A DNA stretch of 64,000 bases. Source: Isoetes taiwanensis (lineage: Eukaryota > Streptophyta > Lycopodiopsida > Isoetales > Isoetaceae). The notes under the pieces were generated by a model. It made no database searches. It saw nothing but the letters and a program-made list of their open reading frames with translations, and was not told the origin of the DNA. The position numbers and the translations under genes were made by a program. Location of the stretch: assembly GCA_021234155.1 (NCBI GenBank), contig JAJEKV010000027.1, positions 5,080,623-5,144,622 of the forward strand, read 5' to 3'. Positions 10,861 through 23,467 of the stretch are shown here, one piece after another (the first letter of the stretch is position 1; every line of letters begins with the position of its first letter).

Positions 10861-13284
10861 GAAATATTTAGTGTCACTAGCAATCGTAGATCAGGTGATT
10901 TGCTCCTGCATCAGAGAAGGGGAAATCATATCTCCTTTTGAATAACACAAAAAATCTTTGAGATCAGCGTAGCATTGTTACTTCTGTTGTCCCATGCCAT
11001 TAACAATAACAAGGGAGATATTCCATAGCAAGTGCTAAAAAATGCTTTGGCAAGCTATACCACACAAACTGAGTCAAAATATTTAAGAAACCATGTGAAA
11101 GTTAAGAGAAAAGCCTCTCGCCAGTTATTGTTAAAGGGCTACTTAGTCCATAAACAATGCAATACAGTACAACAATGATTAAGTTCTAGCATATTAACGA
11201 TCTGAATTTGATATAATGCATTTACAAATATCTTAGATCTAAAGCAAGAGCATGCTATACTCAACTACCGAAGATTAGAAAAGCATTTGAAGTAGAAGAG
11301 GGCAAATATAGAAAAATTGTATGCATGAGAAATGGTTAACTTCTAGCCAAACAAAACACTCCTAATGTAGCAACAACTATACACGATGTCATCGCCATAA
11401 CCTTGCAATTCAATGTAGTTGTTCATCATGATAATCATGAAGCACATCCAACAATTATGTTCATCTCACTAGCAACAAAACAATGCAAAACAAAATATAA
11501 ATCATCCAAGTAACTGATACCAAATACAATTCAACTGTGTAAAAACCTAAACTCTTGGTTTTGTGCAATAAAGGAAAATATTAGACTCTTCTAAACAAAT
11601 TTAGGTACTTTCTCATATAACAATAAGTATGAGCAATTTGAACTAAAGTACCCCTAAATTGATACAAACACTTGCACACACAAAACAATCTTACTTCATG
11701 AATTTAATAAATGCTAATTTAATTCTCAATTTCTTTACATTCATCCGTAGGTACAAACACACCCTATGTTCACCCTAGGCTCCATACTAGCACGAACCCC
11801 CTACAAATTACTCCTTCCACCTCTAGTATCTCAAGTTCTTAGAAAATAAAACATCATTATCAACCAAAGACAACATGACAACACCACATGACATTTGAGT
11901 AAAATGATTTGCAATTGGATTACGTGACATTTGAATGAAATGATCTGCAACTAGATTACGTGATTTTGATGCTTCTTCTCCTTCCGTCTAGTTTGTTGAT
12001 ACTAAAATTTAACATTTCAAGGTTCCAAACTAGCACATCCCCTCAACTCCATAACGCATAGATGTATTAGCTATACACATACAAGGTTCATTCTATGGTC
12101 CCTCCTCCCATTCCTCATTCCAACCTTCCTCCACTTTACCGTTCCTAAACTTTCTCCTTCACTCTCTTCCTCAAACCTGCCCTACTGCTATATTTTTAAT
12201 TTGTTTTATCTTTATTAACATGTCTAGTTCAACATAATAAATAAACCATGGTGCAAAGCAGCTAGGAGACAGAAACAGACCCATCTCTTCAACATTGCAG
12301 AGATTGAGCTACAATCTGTTGCTCATTCTGTCTGTCATTCTGATGTTAGTGGCCGCCATAACTGATTCTGTCTGTCCCAGACCAAAGGACTTGATGGATC
12401 AAGAAAGGCAACTATTTTATTTGGTGTCACTGAATCCCAAAACATCATTATGTAACACGAAATTTTGTTGAAGAAATTTTATGGCGCCCTACTGCTAACG
12501 TCCCAGCCAAACGAAATATGAATAGTGACATGTTGCCACGTTAGAAGCTGGCCAGGTATGTTCTTATATGAGGAGGGGAAGATTGCTGTCAAGATAAAGT
12601 GGTATACGGTACATTGGTGGTTGTTTATATCTCTTGGAGCTTTTGCCACTGTGTGTAGTTGTTTTTTTGTCAATCAATGTTTTCCTTAAGTGAGGAGTGG
12701 CTTTAGGTAATGACTGGAGCAGAGAAAGGTCAATTCTTTGTCCAGCTTTATTATGGTGCTAAACAAATGGTTTGATACTGTGTTGAAGTTTCTTGTGACA
12801 AATTAGCAAATTTGTAGTGAGGTGCCAGTTCATAGTGGTTATGGCAGATCTACGATACACTAACCAAATCGGATCCAGAGCTGCAAATCCTCATGAGAGA
12901 TTCTGGGGCATGAAGAACTTCCTTTATAGCTTGGGTTCATTTCTTGGTTGGGTTTTGTTTTTTAGGTTGGGTTTTGTTTAATGGTCCAGACCATAAAAAA
13001 CTCCTCTTTTTCATTAATTTTTTTTTTCCACCAAAATTTTGTAAAAAGCATTTGCCAACGGGTTTACATCACATCTCATGGTGAGCAAACGTCTGCAAAC
13101 TATTTGGTTCACAATATAATCGTACACTTCACTAGTCGTCGTTCACTCTCATCTGCTCATCTAACAACGAAATGTCATGAAAAAACGCTTTGAAATGCCG
13201 AAAAGCAGTTTCAATGTCTTCAGTTCCACACATCTCACGAACACTGTAATATGAATCCGGATTAGAGACAATTAGAAATGAGAA
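10861..13284. other. AT-rich intergenic DNA, no gene
   Basis: No protein similarity or RNA gene was recognised. A short near-duplicate (GATTACGTGA with its flanks) occurs at about 11916 and 11955. The region lies downstream of the aminopeptidase gene and may hold its 3' untranslated region at its right edge. Confidence 0.5.
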
Positions 13285-16200
13285 TTAGCTAAAGTAAGCG
13301 ATAGAGAACTTGAGAGCTGATTTGGACCTATGCATGGACAGTAACGGAAGTCTGGAATCAATCACTCGCATGCCATATCCTGCTGCAAGGATTGAATCAA
13401 TAGTAGAGGAACACCCACTCTCAGCCATTGCACCAGTATTCTGTTTCCACAAGCAAAAAGTATAAGACCAATTCATTATTCCATTCGTGAAAGTAATAGA
13501 AAACCTACCACAGCTAAAGCATTCACTAGGACGGGGTAGTCAACATCCATTGAATCCAAAATTCAATAAAAACATCAAAAACAATTTGAAGTGCATAAAA
13601 AACTTAAACAGCATAAATACTGACTATGACAAACCTGGAAAGGCAGGCAGTTACGCTTAGCAACCTCCTTAAACAAGAATGATGAAATACCATCTGTATG
13701 GTTCTGACTACAACTTGTTTTGATAACAAGTCCATCCTGGAGTTTTGGCAATGGATCATCATCCTCATTTTCGACATAGTTGGGGTGTAAAGCATGCATC
13801 ATATCGGCAGCCACTACAACAGGATAAATTACAAGACAATATCAGACTACTTGCTTTAAATGGTTTCACATACTTATTCACAAGAATGATTCTTGCATGC
13901 TTATTCAAAAGAAGGTTACCATATACCAATGATAGACCGACATATCGACCTCTCAACCACCCCTTCACTTTTAGAGTCACGTGCCAGCCATTTCACAATG
14001 CGCATCATTGTATGGAACAACGCCTGGGATCCACCAGCTTGCACCATCTCAGGAGCGACCTACATGAGCAGAAACATACTGCCATTTATGTGCAGCTATT
14101 GGAATACCGAACATTATGTAAATGGAAGAGTTCATATATACTGATCACATAACTAGTTAAAGAAACCATAATTTTTATAGATTCAAAATGTTGGATTAGA
14201 AGGTGATATTATTTAATCTCCTCGTTTGAGTTCTATTGTTATTAAGTACGAGGGTTATGAAATGATGGCTTTCTGTAAAACATAAACGCAACTAGCATAT
14301 TCAAGTGCTAACTAGTGAACTGAAGCACATTTCAGGAAACTTAAGAAGTTCGTGTCTTATAGCTTCCAAGGCACATTTGGGCACAGTAATAATGCATTAC
14401 GGATGAGAGGATCCACCAGTTTGGCCTATCGGTTAAGATTACTGCATAACAGTGGCATTAGGCCATGGTTGGTTTCCTACTTAGTCTTGGATATTCCTGT
14501 GGAAGACCAATCAGAAGTTGCACGTCAGGGCATGATACAGCAATCCTATCTGAGAGCCATTTTACCATTTTTCTGACAGCGTAGATTGAAAATTCTGCCA
14601 CCAAAGTTTGCCCAAGGTTATAGAAGTTCTTATGCATTATAAACAACCTCCCCGACCTCTATCTATTTCGGGTTAGGTTGGCAATGGCGGAGCATTTATA
14701 AAAATTCAATCAGGAACAGAATATTGCAGCTCTTTAAAATTGAAAAAATTGAGCCAGCAGCAACTAACAACTAAATGACTTTTGCAGTAATCAGCCAACT
14801 GACTATGCAACACCATACCTCTGAATTATCAAAAAGAGAAACCATACGAATTGAAGTCTCTTCTGAGAGTGCCATGGGCTCCGAACATGAATCTAACAAT
14901 GCCCATAGAGCACAAAATGATGAAGCTAAGTTATCCAGCCTTCCTGAAAAAATAAATTCATCCCGTACCCCTCCAATGCAGGGAGGCTGCATGTCATACA
15001 CGTTAAGCTCAAAGTCAGCAATTTCACTGACATCACATTGAAGCTCGTTTGCGACGGCCTGGTAAATGAAAGGGAAAAGGGTTAACTGCACATAAAAAAA
15101 GCAGTAACGCAAAAACGCATACGGATACAATTAAAGAAGAAAAATACATATATGGTTGACATCTTCCTCAACTCACTAAAAAAAAACACATTATCCATAA
15201 AGAATGAATTCGAAGAAGAATGTGGGTATAATCAAATTTAGTCCTTTTCCTTCTGGCTAGCCAGCGCAAATTATCTACACATTCAAGTATCTTTTGCAAG
15301 TAAAACCTTTGTGCTCTTTAAGAAATACAGAGCATATGTCTGGAACTAATAACCCACTAAATGGAAACTCATGATACAACACCAGCAAGTTTCTCTTAAA
15401 AGATTCCTTAATTTACATGTCAAAGAAGCAAAGAAAAAACTTTTACGTTCATGGTAGCTTATTACCTGCAGCAAGAGAGGATGATGAATGCCAGATGGAT
15501 CCATGGATGTGCTTTCTTGGTCGATCTGCATTGAAGCTTCAGAGTCACATGATACTGCTAACTCAGCTTCGATTTGAGTGGCCAATATGGGAGACATTTG
15601 AGCCCCTGCATCTGATTTAGAACCCCCCACAGGTACCATTCTGCATGTGAAAACAAGCTGTATAATCAGGTAACTAGCAAATAAGAAACACTATTAATCT
15701 TCACTTATATACTTTACATCCTAGGAATTCCTGCACTATGAAACTACCCAATAAACATTCATTTAAACTTCTACCTGTCAACATGAAATGATGGACTTGG
15801 AATGCGCAAGATTGGGCGTGTAACTTGGACCAATTCATGCACAAGTTCACCACTTTTCTTTCTACGTACAATACGACCAGCAACGCTTAAATCTCTATCA
15901 TACCATGTATTCCATAGTCCATTTCCATATGTCTTCACTCGTGGCTGCAAGAAACCATTCTTTATATTTGATGGTAGTGATTTCATTTTTAGGCATGGAC
16001 TGTCTGTATGCGCCACAATGATATGAAATCCTTCTCCTGGCTTGTACCTGTAATCAAGCCCTTGAAAACATCACTAAAGAGGAATTGTTTCCCTGCTACA
16101 TGATGTACAACCTACTAGCTTTGTATACTTTTCTTCAGCAAGCTTGTGTGTATTTTGAGAGGGGCTTATAAACACAAATAGGATATTATGCTAAATGTTA

Positions 16201-17682
16201 CAGCTAATTTTCTCCATGTACAAGCAATAGTGATGGCAGTGCAGAAAACACATGATAAGGCATAACCACAAACAATATTATCATTTGCAGTATCCAACGT
16301 TACTAATGAAGTTCATTTCGGCAGTGTACTTGCAAGCCTCAGGGTAAACATAATTGAAGGAACTTACTTCCTTCCCACTGCAAATGCATAAATGGCCAAC
16401 ATATTCCTTATAAAGAAGTAACGGCCTCCAGTTTGCAACTCCCATTCATGGCATTCATCAAGTTGTTGAAATCCAGCCCCAATCAAAAGCCTTCTCGCCT
16501 CAGCTAAGATCAACATAAAAATTTATCAAAGACGTGTGCATAGTAGAATTGTATACTAGCACTAAACAGTCAGATCACAATACGTACATGTAGCATGGAA
16601 AGGAGTGCAAGACTTATTCAAAAAGCTAAGAAAGCTTGGAATGGTAGATGCCTCCCGATCGAGCATGCCCTGGAATGTTGCAATTTATTAATGTCTTCTT
16701 TAAACAGAGACATAAACAGTAACATGATTCAAATGTGTCTGATCCTAGTCAGAGAAAGCAACATTGAAACTAAAACACGTCAAAAGAGCTATGATAGGCA
16801 CAATCTGGTTAATATAAGAAAACAACTTCCTAAAGCCACTTTCCAAAAACTCCTTTTAAGAATGGGAGAGCTCAAAAGTAGGCCAAAACAACAAGAGAGA
16901 GTAAGTAGAACCTGCTCGCATGGGACAGATTCACCAGCCTTCTCTGAAAAGTAAACCCTTTGGTTACTCTGAGTTGTTATAAATTGGAGATCTGATACAT
17001 TATTTGGCTGAGATGGGATCCCAAGCTGAGGCGCATCAGAGGGGAAGCTGCTTTCATCAACACTCTGAGCTTCTGCAATATGACATTTTCCTTCACTAGA
17101 TGTACCATCATAACTCATGTCCCCTGCTGCAGATAAAAGAGCCATCCCTACACCACCCAACTGGGGAGGTGGATTGAGCACAGTTCTTGGGATGATCATA
17201 CCCTGTGCATCTCTAATGCGCTTACCTTTTTTTGTATGCTTCTGGGGGCAATTCACACAGATGCCATCTCCAACTCTGGCACGGCAATGCCAGCAAGTGA
17301 GGTTTGGCAACTGAACCCATTTGTTTTGCACTTCATCGAGCTGAAAGAAATTCTTTAGATCAACACCCAAATGCCTGTTGATGCAGAAACGGCAGAACCA
17401 TCTGCGTCTCCGTTCACCCTTGGTGTTGATATGGCCAGGGCAATCAGGAGCAGGGCAAATAAACAGCCCCCCATTTTGCCTTGACGAGTTCTTAACTTTT
17501 CGAGACAGCCAATCACGGGGCCATCCTTCGCCCCTTTCTAACCTGCGGGCTGCCTCTGCCGGAGTTGTTGTATGATGGTGTGTGCACCAATGGCATGCTG
17601 CTCTAAGCTCAGTATTGAACTTATTCCACAGCCCATCATCTATCAAAAATATAGGAAATGGGGTTCTTATTCCGTCATCCAT
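13285..17682 (-). CDS. M18 aspartyl aminopeptidase-like gene with an upstream Cys-rich exon
   Basis: M18 enzymes are cytosolic or vacuolar dodecameric di-zinc peptidases that remove N-terminal Asp/Glu. Exons read by splice sites and phase: 17682-16912, 16669-16588 ('SFLSFLNKSCTPFHAT'), 16503-16368, 16047-15775 ('VAHTDSPCLKMK', 'TYGNGLWNTWYDRDL'), 15640-15466, 15058-14819 ('FIFSGRLDN'), 14059-13927, 13813-13635 ('AADMMHALHPNY') and 13440-13285 ('PLLSMHRS', stop). An exon between the last two is unresolved. Metal-site His, both Asp and the C-terminal His motifs are present. The usual DHEEVGS reads DNSEVAP and the RND-M motif is missing, so activity is doubtful. The first exon gives about 257 residues with CHWC, CPAPDC, CRFC, CWHC and CVNC pairs, probably zinc-binding, and joins in phase. 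Alternatively translation starts at 16666 and the Cys-rich exon is a separate gene; an exon upstream of 17744 is also possible. Confidence 0.8.
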
Positions 17683-17744
17683 TTCAGGCTTGATAGCTCC
17701 AATTTTCCAAAATTTCTCCCATGCTGGGATCTGCCATGTCTCAG

Positions 17745-19136
17745 CTACTTAGAAATGAAACTCTTCCATATCTGAGGTTTATAATCCTCATCATTTGGAC
17801 CGCTTCATGCACGAACTTTGTCAATTTAGCATAATGGACTCATAACAGGCCGGTGAATCTGGGTCAGCTGTCGTGTTCGTCCAGCTACAAGAGAACCCAT
17901 AATCTGAAGAGTAAAGATTTGCGAATTTGAGCTCACAAGTCACTGAGTAGTAGAGAAGAGTACCTTGACAAATAGACTAGTCGACAAAATACATTAAATA
18001 TATTCAGCCCAACTGTCCCCATCTTCTGGATCATAAATTTAAGCAAGATTCAAGAACCCTCTGCAACAAACCCATTGCCTGATCTGCGAGCCGTGTCAAA
18101 ATGCAAGAAATACGAGGGATACACAGCTAATATCTTCATTGCAAGGAAAATAGCTCCCCCATTCTGGAAGAAACATGCCATAGTTGCTAGCCATCCAAAT
18201 AGATATCAATCCTGCATTTTACATGCCAACCACGACAATATGAACATAATAACTAGCAACCTACCTACAAACAGGACTTTTGTCCTCAGAACAAGGAACA
18301 AAGAGGGTGTCTTGGTAGGTTGGTGGGAGTTACAGAAAGGTACCTTCTTTGGTGTGGTAGGTAGTAGTGTGAAGCCTTCTTTGGTGTGGTGTAGGTAGCA
18401 GTTGTTGAGGAGACTTTTAAAGTTCTTTTGTTCTTTTGAAAATCTGCTAATGTAGCAGTTGTTAGGAGACTTTTAAAGTTTTTTTTAGAAAATCTCCTCA
18501 TGTTGCTCATATGGTAATGTTATTGTGCTATCACAACATTTATAATTGAGAATGTCCAATAGGGACGTCCAGGTGGCAAGAAATGTGAAGCTCTAAAGCT
18601 TAACACATGTTTTTCCCGAACATTTTTTGCAAGAAGAAAAGAAAAGAAAAAAAATGATGTTGCGGTGCTTTAGCCATCTGGCGACTATTGTGGCAGGATC
18701 TCAATGCGACGAATAGGTGTTTGGGGATAATCTCCTCTGTCTGCTTCTTGCTCCCCGGATATTGATGTGTTGTGCTCCAATGATGGCAATCTATTGAATG
18801 AAGGTTGACCCTATTTCATGTTCTGTTCACCATTCAGGGTATTGAAGGCTCCCTGTTTGATTTCATGCAAGAGTAGATTTTGTTTAGGGATTTTTCCTGT
18901 TTCTACCATTATCTAACATATATAACTACCCTACAAATATGCTTTTCGAATATTCTTTTCTGATCCTTCTTTCTGAACACGACACGTACCTTTCTGAGGA
19001 AAAATAGGGTCAAAAAATTAAAAAAAAGGGGGCAGGAGGGCCCTGTTCTCGCCGGACTTGAGGAAGAGCCGTGGAGGCCGTGGATGTTAGGCGGTAGCCT
19101 GGTAGCCGGGTTTGATTGCCATGGGTCAGCCATAGG
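17745..19136. other. No supportable gene; possible 5' region of the aminopeptidase locus
   Basis: In the minus direction an acceptor-like TAG ends at about 17745, and the frame upstream of the 17682 ATG stays open to it, so an unrecognised 5' exon may lie here. 18330-18500 has small direct duplications (CTTCTTTGGTGTGG; GCAGTTGTT...GGAGACTTTTAAAGTT). Nothing else was recognised. Confidence 0.4.
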
Positions 19137-19400
19137 ATAGATAGATAGATAGATAGATAGTAACGTCACGCCACCAGGCAGCATCCAACTGGACATGTGA
19201 CCACACACCACACTACATTGCTCGGGCTGGACATGTGACCACACACCACACTACATTGCTCGGTTGGGCCCTGCCCCCAACCACTTACATTGCGTCTGTT
19301 AGGATTTGACCCCCAACAGTACCGAGTGCGATTCTGGGCGGTCTCGAACTCGAGACCACATTGCTAAAGAACTAGTGTGTTACCACTAGACCAAACGCCC
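19137..19400 (-). mobile_element. tRNA-derived SINE with (CTAT)n tail, copy 1
   Basis: On the minus strand from 19400: GGGCGTTTGGTCTAGTGGTA resembles the 5' half and A-box of a tRNA, and GAGTTCGAGACC (about 19343-19357) is a B-box. A family-specific body follows and ends in CTAT repeats (19160-19137). Body and tail recur at 55822-55961, which supports a mobile family. Within this copy, about 40 bp (GCTGGACATGTGACC...) are tandemly duplicated at 19188-19262. Transcription would be by pol III and mobilisation by a LINE reverse transcriptase, as known for plant SINEs. Confidence 0.75.
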
Positions 19401-19644
19401 AGACGCAATAGGTCGTCGCCATAGCTTCTGGCTGGGGATTTGCCAATGTTTTCTTCTTAGTTGCAGGGGCAGAGAAGGTCGGCAGAATGGGAAAGAGCTC
19501 ATTCATTGTCGGACTTAACGAATATCAAACGAAGGGTTGTACAAACCCTACCCTGGTGCAAACTACCACAGGGCAGTGGATCTTATTTTCCCATCATTCC
19601 TTGCTCCTGTTTGTCGAGAAATACAATCATGAAGATTTCGTATG

Positions 19645-19902
19645 TTGCAGTTACCCACGGGGGATTCACCTTTATCACATGAGTATATGCCACCTGCGTG
19701 CTTAAGGTGAGAAGAAACACCCCTATATACGTACGCAAAACTATTGGAAAAACACCCCTTCCGTGGAGAAAATACACTAGAATGTCAGTAAGAGGGGGAT
19801 TTAAATCCCTAGTATACGTACGAAAACATCGAGAAAAAACCCTCTTCCATACACTCACTAGGTTTATACGGGTCTTCTGTGTGAATCCCCCTTGCAGTTA
19901 CC
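19645..19902. mobile_element. Small TIR element (MITE, Mutator-like target duplication) at a splice acceptor
   Basis: An 11-bp duplication TTGCAGTTACC flanks the insert (19645-19655 and 19892-19902). The insert begins near GGGGGATTCAC (19659-19669) and ends GTGAATCCCCC (19881-19891), an 11-bp inverted repeat. About 236 bp, no coding capacity. The 11-bp duplication fits Mutator-type insertion (usually 8-11 bp). The duplicated target spans an intron acceptor (TTGCAG) and the first bases of the next ornithine aminotransferase exon, so both copies keep an acceptor. Confidence 0.7.
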
Positions 19903-20613
19903 ATCCTCTTCCCATTGTATTTTCTCGGGCAAAGGATGTCCATGTCTGGGAACTAGAAGGCAGAAAGTACCTAGATTTTCTTTCAGCATATTCTGCTGTC
20001 AATCAGATCTTTTCTTCGATGTATATGCTTATTTTTATTTTGTTATTGAAGTTGACCTGGCCTTCTAAAGAAAGGATGGTAGCTTTTTTCTCATGGGATG
20101 ATGGATGGAAGATATCAGTCATTTTATGCTGGATTTAACACATATTTTGCAAGACTATTCTTATGCAGACCTTGCAAGTTATATTGAATATTTGAGGTAT
20201 TTTAATAATTCATTCTTTTGCAGGGGCATTGTCATGAGAATATTGTGAATGCACTGATACAGCAGGCTCATGATTTGACATTAAGCTCACGAGCTTTTTA
20301 CAATGACAAATTTCCAATTTTTGCTCAACTTCTGTCAAATACATTTGGCTGTGAAATGCTACTTCCAATGAACAGAAGAGGTGAGGGTGTTGAAACTGCA
20401 ATAAAATTAGCAAGAAAATGGGTTTATGAAAACAAGAGAGTGCAAAAGGATCAAGTTTGCAGTACTGCTAATTGTATATAAGTATATTATAGTTGATGAT
20501 TATTTTCTTACATATTTTGTATTGCAATAGAACAGGCCGTGATTGTATCTTGTTGTGGTTGCTTCCATGGATGTATTATTGGAGTTATCTCTATGAGCTG
20601 TGACAATAATTAA
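19898..20613 (+). pseudogene. Ornithine aminotransferase fragment
   Basis: OAT is a mitochondrial PLP enzyme that moves the delta-amino group of ornithine to 2-oxoglutarate. Three exons match its N-terminal third: 19898-20006 ('[18 protein letters not shown]', '[14 protein letters not shown]'), 20224-20454 ('LTLSSRAFYNDKFPIF', 'GVETAIKLARKW') and 20531-20613 ('AVIVSCCGCFHG', 'VISMSCDN', then TAA). The donor after the first exon is AT instead of GT, the usual NTGAEGVE reads NRRGEGVE, and FHGRT reads FHGCI. Everything after this, including the PLP lysine region, is missing. I call it a decayed gene fragment. Upstream exons were not found. Confidence 0.85.
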
Positions 20614-21765
20614 GGTCTTGTATTTGCATGGACAATGTTTCCATGTTCTTTTCCAGAGATGAAAAGCACCTCAACTTTTGCATTCATGGCAGTAAGCGCA
20701 GAACTATGATGTTGCTGATGCAAGCTCTTACAATGGTCAATATTGCTATTAAAGCAAAAAAAGGTCTGATCAACATGACTTTGCAGGATCAGGATGCGCA
20801 GGAATATCTAACAATACTGAAAATGGCAACATGGATCCCTAAAATATTTCGTGTAAGCGTACTCTGGACGGAATACATGAGCGAAAAAAGACGAAGGGTA
20901 ATTATTCGACAGGTCGCTTCAGTAGATTGGGCAGCAGAGTCTAAGATGTTATTGCAACAGCTACCAAGCTTATAATCCTCCTGAAACAAACGACATTGAC
21001 ATCCTTCGTGTATCCTCTAAGTACTCGATTTCCAGTCCAAACTGTTTCTTTTTTGTACATCTGTAGTCATATCTACTATATAAGATGTTGTAAGCTATAC
21101 GTAATGGTTGTAACGAATACCTAGCCTAGAGGCATTTTGGAACAAACAGCACAGGTACATATTGTATATACTACTACTCTAATTTCACTAGAAGTTGGTA
21201 TATCTTTTGTTGGCTGCAAGTTGTGTCGAACAGAACTATTATGCAGTAAACAAACTTTTTTACGCCATGCATTTTCTCGCATGCATATCTAATTATCTGT
21301 ACTTGTCTTGCCCTCGACAATTTCAGATTTAGAAAATTTTGCAGTCAGCCTATTTGAACTAAAGGTGTCACATAACCTATTGTATTAACGTCGCATAATG
21401 TAATAATTCCTAAGATTAATAACTTTCGTAAATCCATAGATAATGTCTCTAGATTCACCGTGTAGAAACCTTAAAAAATTTCAAGCAAGTACATATGGTG
21501 CATATCTAGACCATTGAAATTCCACAGGCTGTAACATGTATTACGAATATCCTTGATGACAAGATCCAGCAAGAAACTAATACAAATTGACAAACTCCTT
21601 TATCGATAGAGGATCATATGTTTGAACGATAGATGATCATATGTTTGAACGAGATTCTGACTAGAAATTTGACTAGAAGTTTGATATAAGTGGAACCAGT
21701 AGGTTGAATCAAAATTTGATCAGTTACTAACTGCAAGTACAATTTTGACGTTCAATTGTTAGTCG
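20614..21765. other. No gene recognised
   Basis: An open plus-strand frame runs over 20628-20975 but shows no match to the missing part of ornithine aminotransferase or to any family I know. The rest is AT-rich. Confidence 0.45.
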
Positions 21766-22484
21766 TATCTTTTAGTCAACTTCGCAGGACTTTGACTTTG
21801 TCTTTGATTTCTTAGCAAATTGCGAACCGGCTCCTTAGGATTCACATAGACACTATCAGATTTCATTGGGTTTTTAAAGATTTCATAAGATTCTCTGAGG
21901 GGCATTCGACTAGATTCTCTAGTGTTCTTTAAGATTCTATAAAGGTTCCAATTGACACCGAAGCTTTTGCAAAACTCCGCTATCATAAAGAAAATTTCTT
22001 GATCTCATATCTTTTAGTCAAATTTGCACAACTTAGACCTTGCCTTTGATTTCTTAGCAAATTGCGAACCGGCTCCTTAGGATTCACATAGACACTATAA
22101 GATTTCATTGGGTTTTTAAAGATTTTATAAGATTCTCTGAGGGGCATTCGACTAGATTCTCTAGTGTTCTTTAAGATTCTATAAAGGTTCCAATTGACAC
22201 CGAAGCTTTTGCAAAACTCTATCATAAAGAAAATTTTTTGGTCTCATATCTTTTAGTCAAATTTGCACAACTTTGACTTTGACTTCAATTGTTTTGCAAA
22301 CTGCGAACCGGCTCCCTAGGATTCGCATAGACTATAAGATTTTGTTGGGTTTTAATATATTTCTTAAGATTCTCTGACAAGGACTCAGCTAGATACTCCA
22401 ATGTTCTTTAAGATTCTATAAAGGTTCCTATAGATACCGAAGCTTTTGCAAAACTTGCCTACGATAAAGAAAATTCCTTGATCA
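21766..22484. repeat. Tandem repeat, about 240-bp unit, three copies
   Basis: Units start near 21766, 22008 and 22247, each opening with TATCTTTTAGTCAA and containing GCGAACCGGCTCC and ACCGAAGCTTTTGCAAAAC. The first two copies are nearly identical and the third more diverged, so the array grew by recent duplication. Confidence 0.85.
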
Positions 22485-22599
22485 TGTGGTATGTGCCATC
22501 AAAAAGAAGTAAGTCAACTTGCTAAGAAATGAACAATAAGAAACATACAAATGATGATATGTTTCGCCTAGGGTTCACAGATATAGAGAATGGTCACGC

Positions 22600-23460
22600 C
22601 AATATTCGTGAAGAATGTATGGGAATGTTGATCAAATCTCATAGAATCTTAAAGGATCTACATAGAATCTTAGATAATCTATAGGAATCTTGAAATAATC
22701 TAAAAAGAATCTTAGGAGATGTATGGGTATCTCAATAGAATCTTTGGCAATCTAAGGATATCTTCATAAAATCTTTGAGAATCTAGAAGAATCTTGGTAG
22801 AATCTTCAAAAATCTATAGGAACCTTCATAGAATATATGAGCATTTGTATAGAATCTTGGGGAATCTTGGATAATCTTGCGGAGCCGGATCCCCTCGACC
22901 TTTACCAAAAAATCAAGTTTGATCCATTGAGCCCATAAATTGTTCCAAGTTAACCCTATGCCAGAAAAAATGACCCGCCCATTCAATCCGAAGTAAAATT
23001 TCACATAGAGATGGCGCCTTGCAAAATGGGAGACCACACAGTAAACAATCAATTAGAAATGCAACAAGGCTTTTAGGAATTTTCTAGAGTTTCGTTATTT
23101 AGGGAAATCTTCATGGAATATTTGAGAACATTACATTTCTTTGCTAGAACTTTATAACTTGAGGTCTTAATTTTTAAATTTTGAAGACTTACTGGAACTA
23201 GATACTCTGTGAATTGTAGACTCTTCGCATATAACAAACTACTAAAGAATCTTATGAGATCTATGTGCATCTCAAGAATCTTTGGCAATCTAAGGATATC
23301 TTCATGAAATCTTTGAAAATCTAGGGGATTCTTAAAAGAATCTTGGAAAATCTACGGGAATCTCGCTGCAACCCTTGGAGAATTTAGAGAATCTTCAAGA
23401 GAATCTCTAAGGATCTAAGGGAATCTTCATATAACACTTAAGTATTTAGGGACTGAACCC
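22600..23460. repeat. AGAATCTT-rich degenerate repeat
   Basis: AATCTT / AGAATCTT words recur every 15-30 bases, embedded in near-repeats such as 'CTAAGGATATCTTCAT' (22753 and 23291). No coding signal. It abuts the 5' truncation of the outer Ty3/gypsy copy. Confidence 0.6.
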
Positions 23461-23467
23461 TTGTTCC

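Noticed and set aside
16595-16954. Plus-strand frame of 119 codons
   Set aside because: It is the opposite strand of aminopeptidase exons and intron; no similarity.
19330-19400. Working tRNA gene on the minus strand
   Set aside because: A- and B-boxes are there, but the acceptor stem does not close and the body continues into the repeated SINE sequence.
20628-20975. 115-codon frame as the next ornithine aminotransferase exons
   Set aside because: Its translation does not follow the family after the SCCGCFHG motif.
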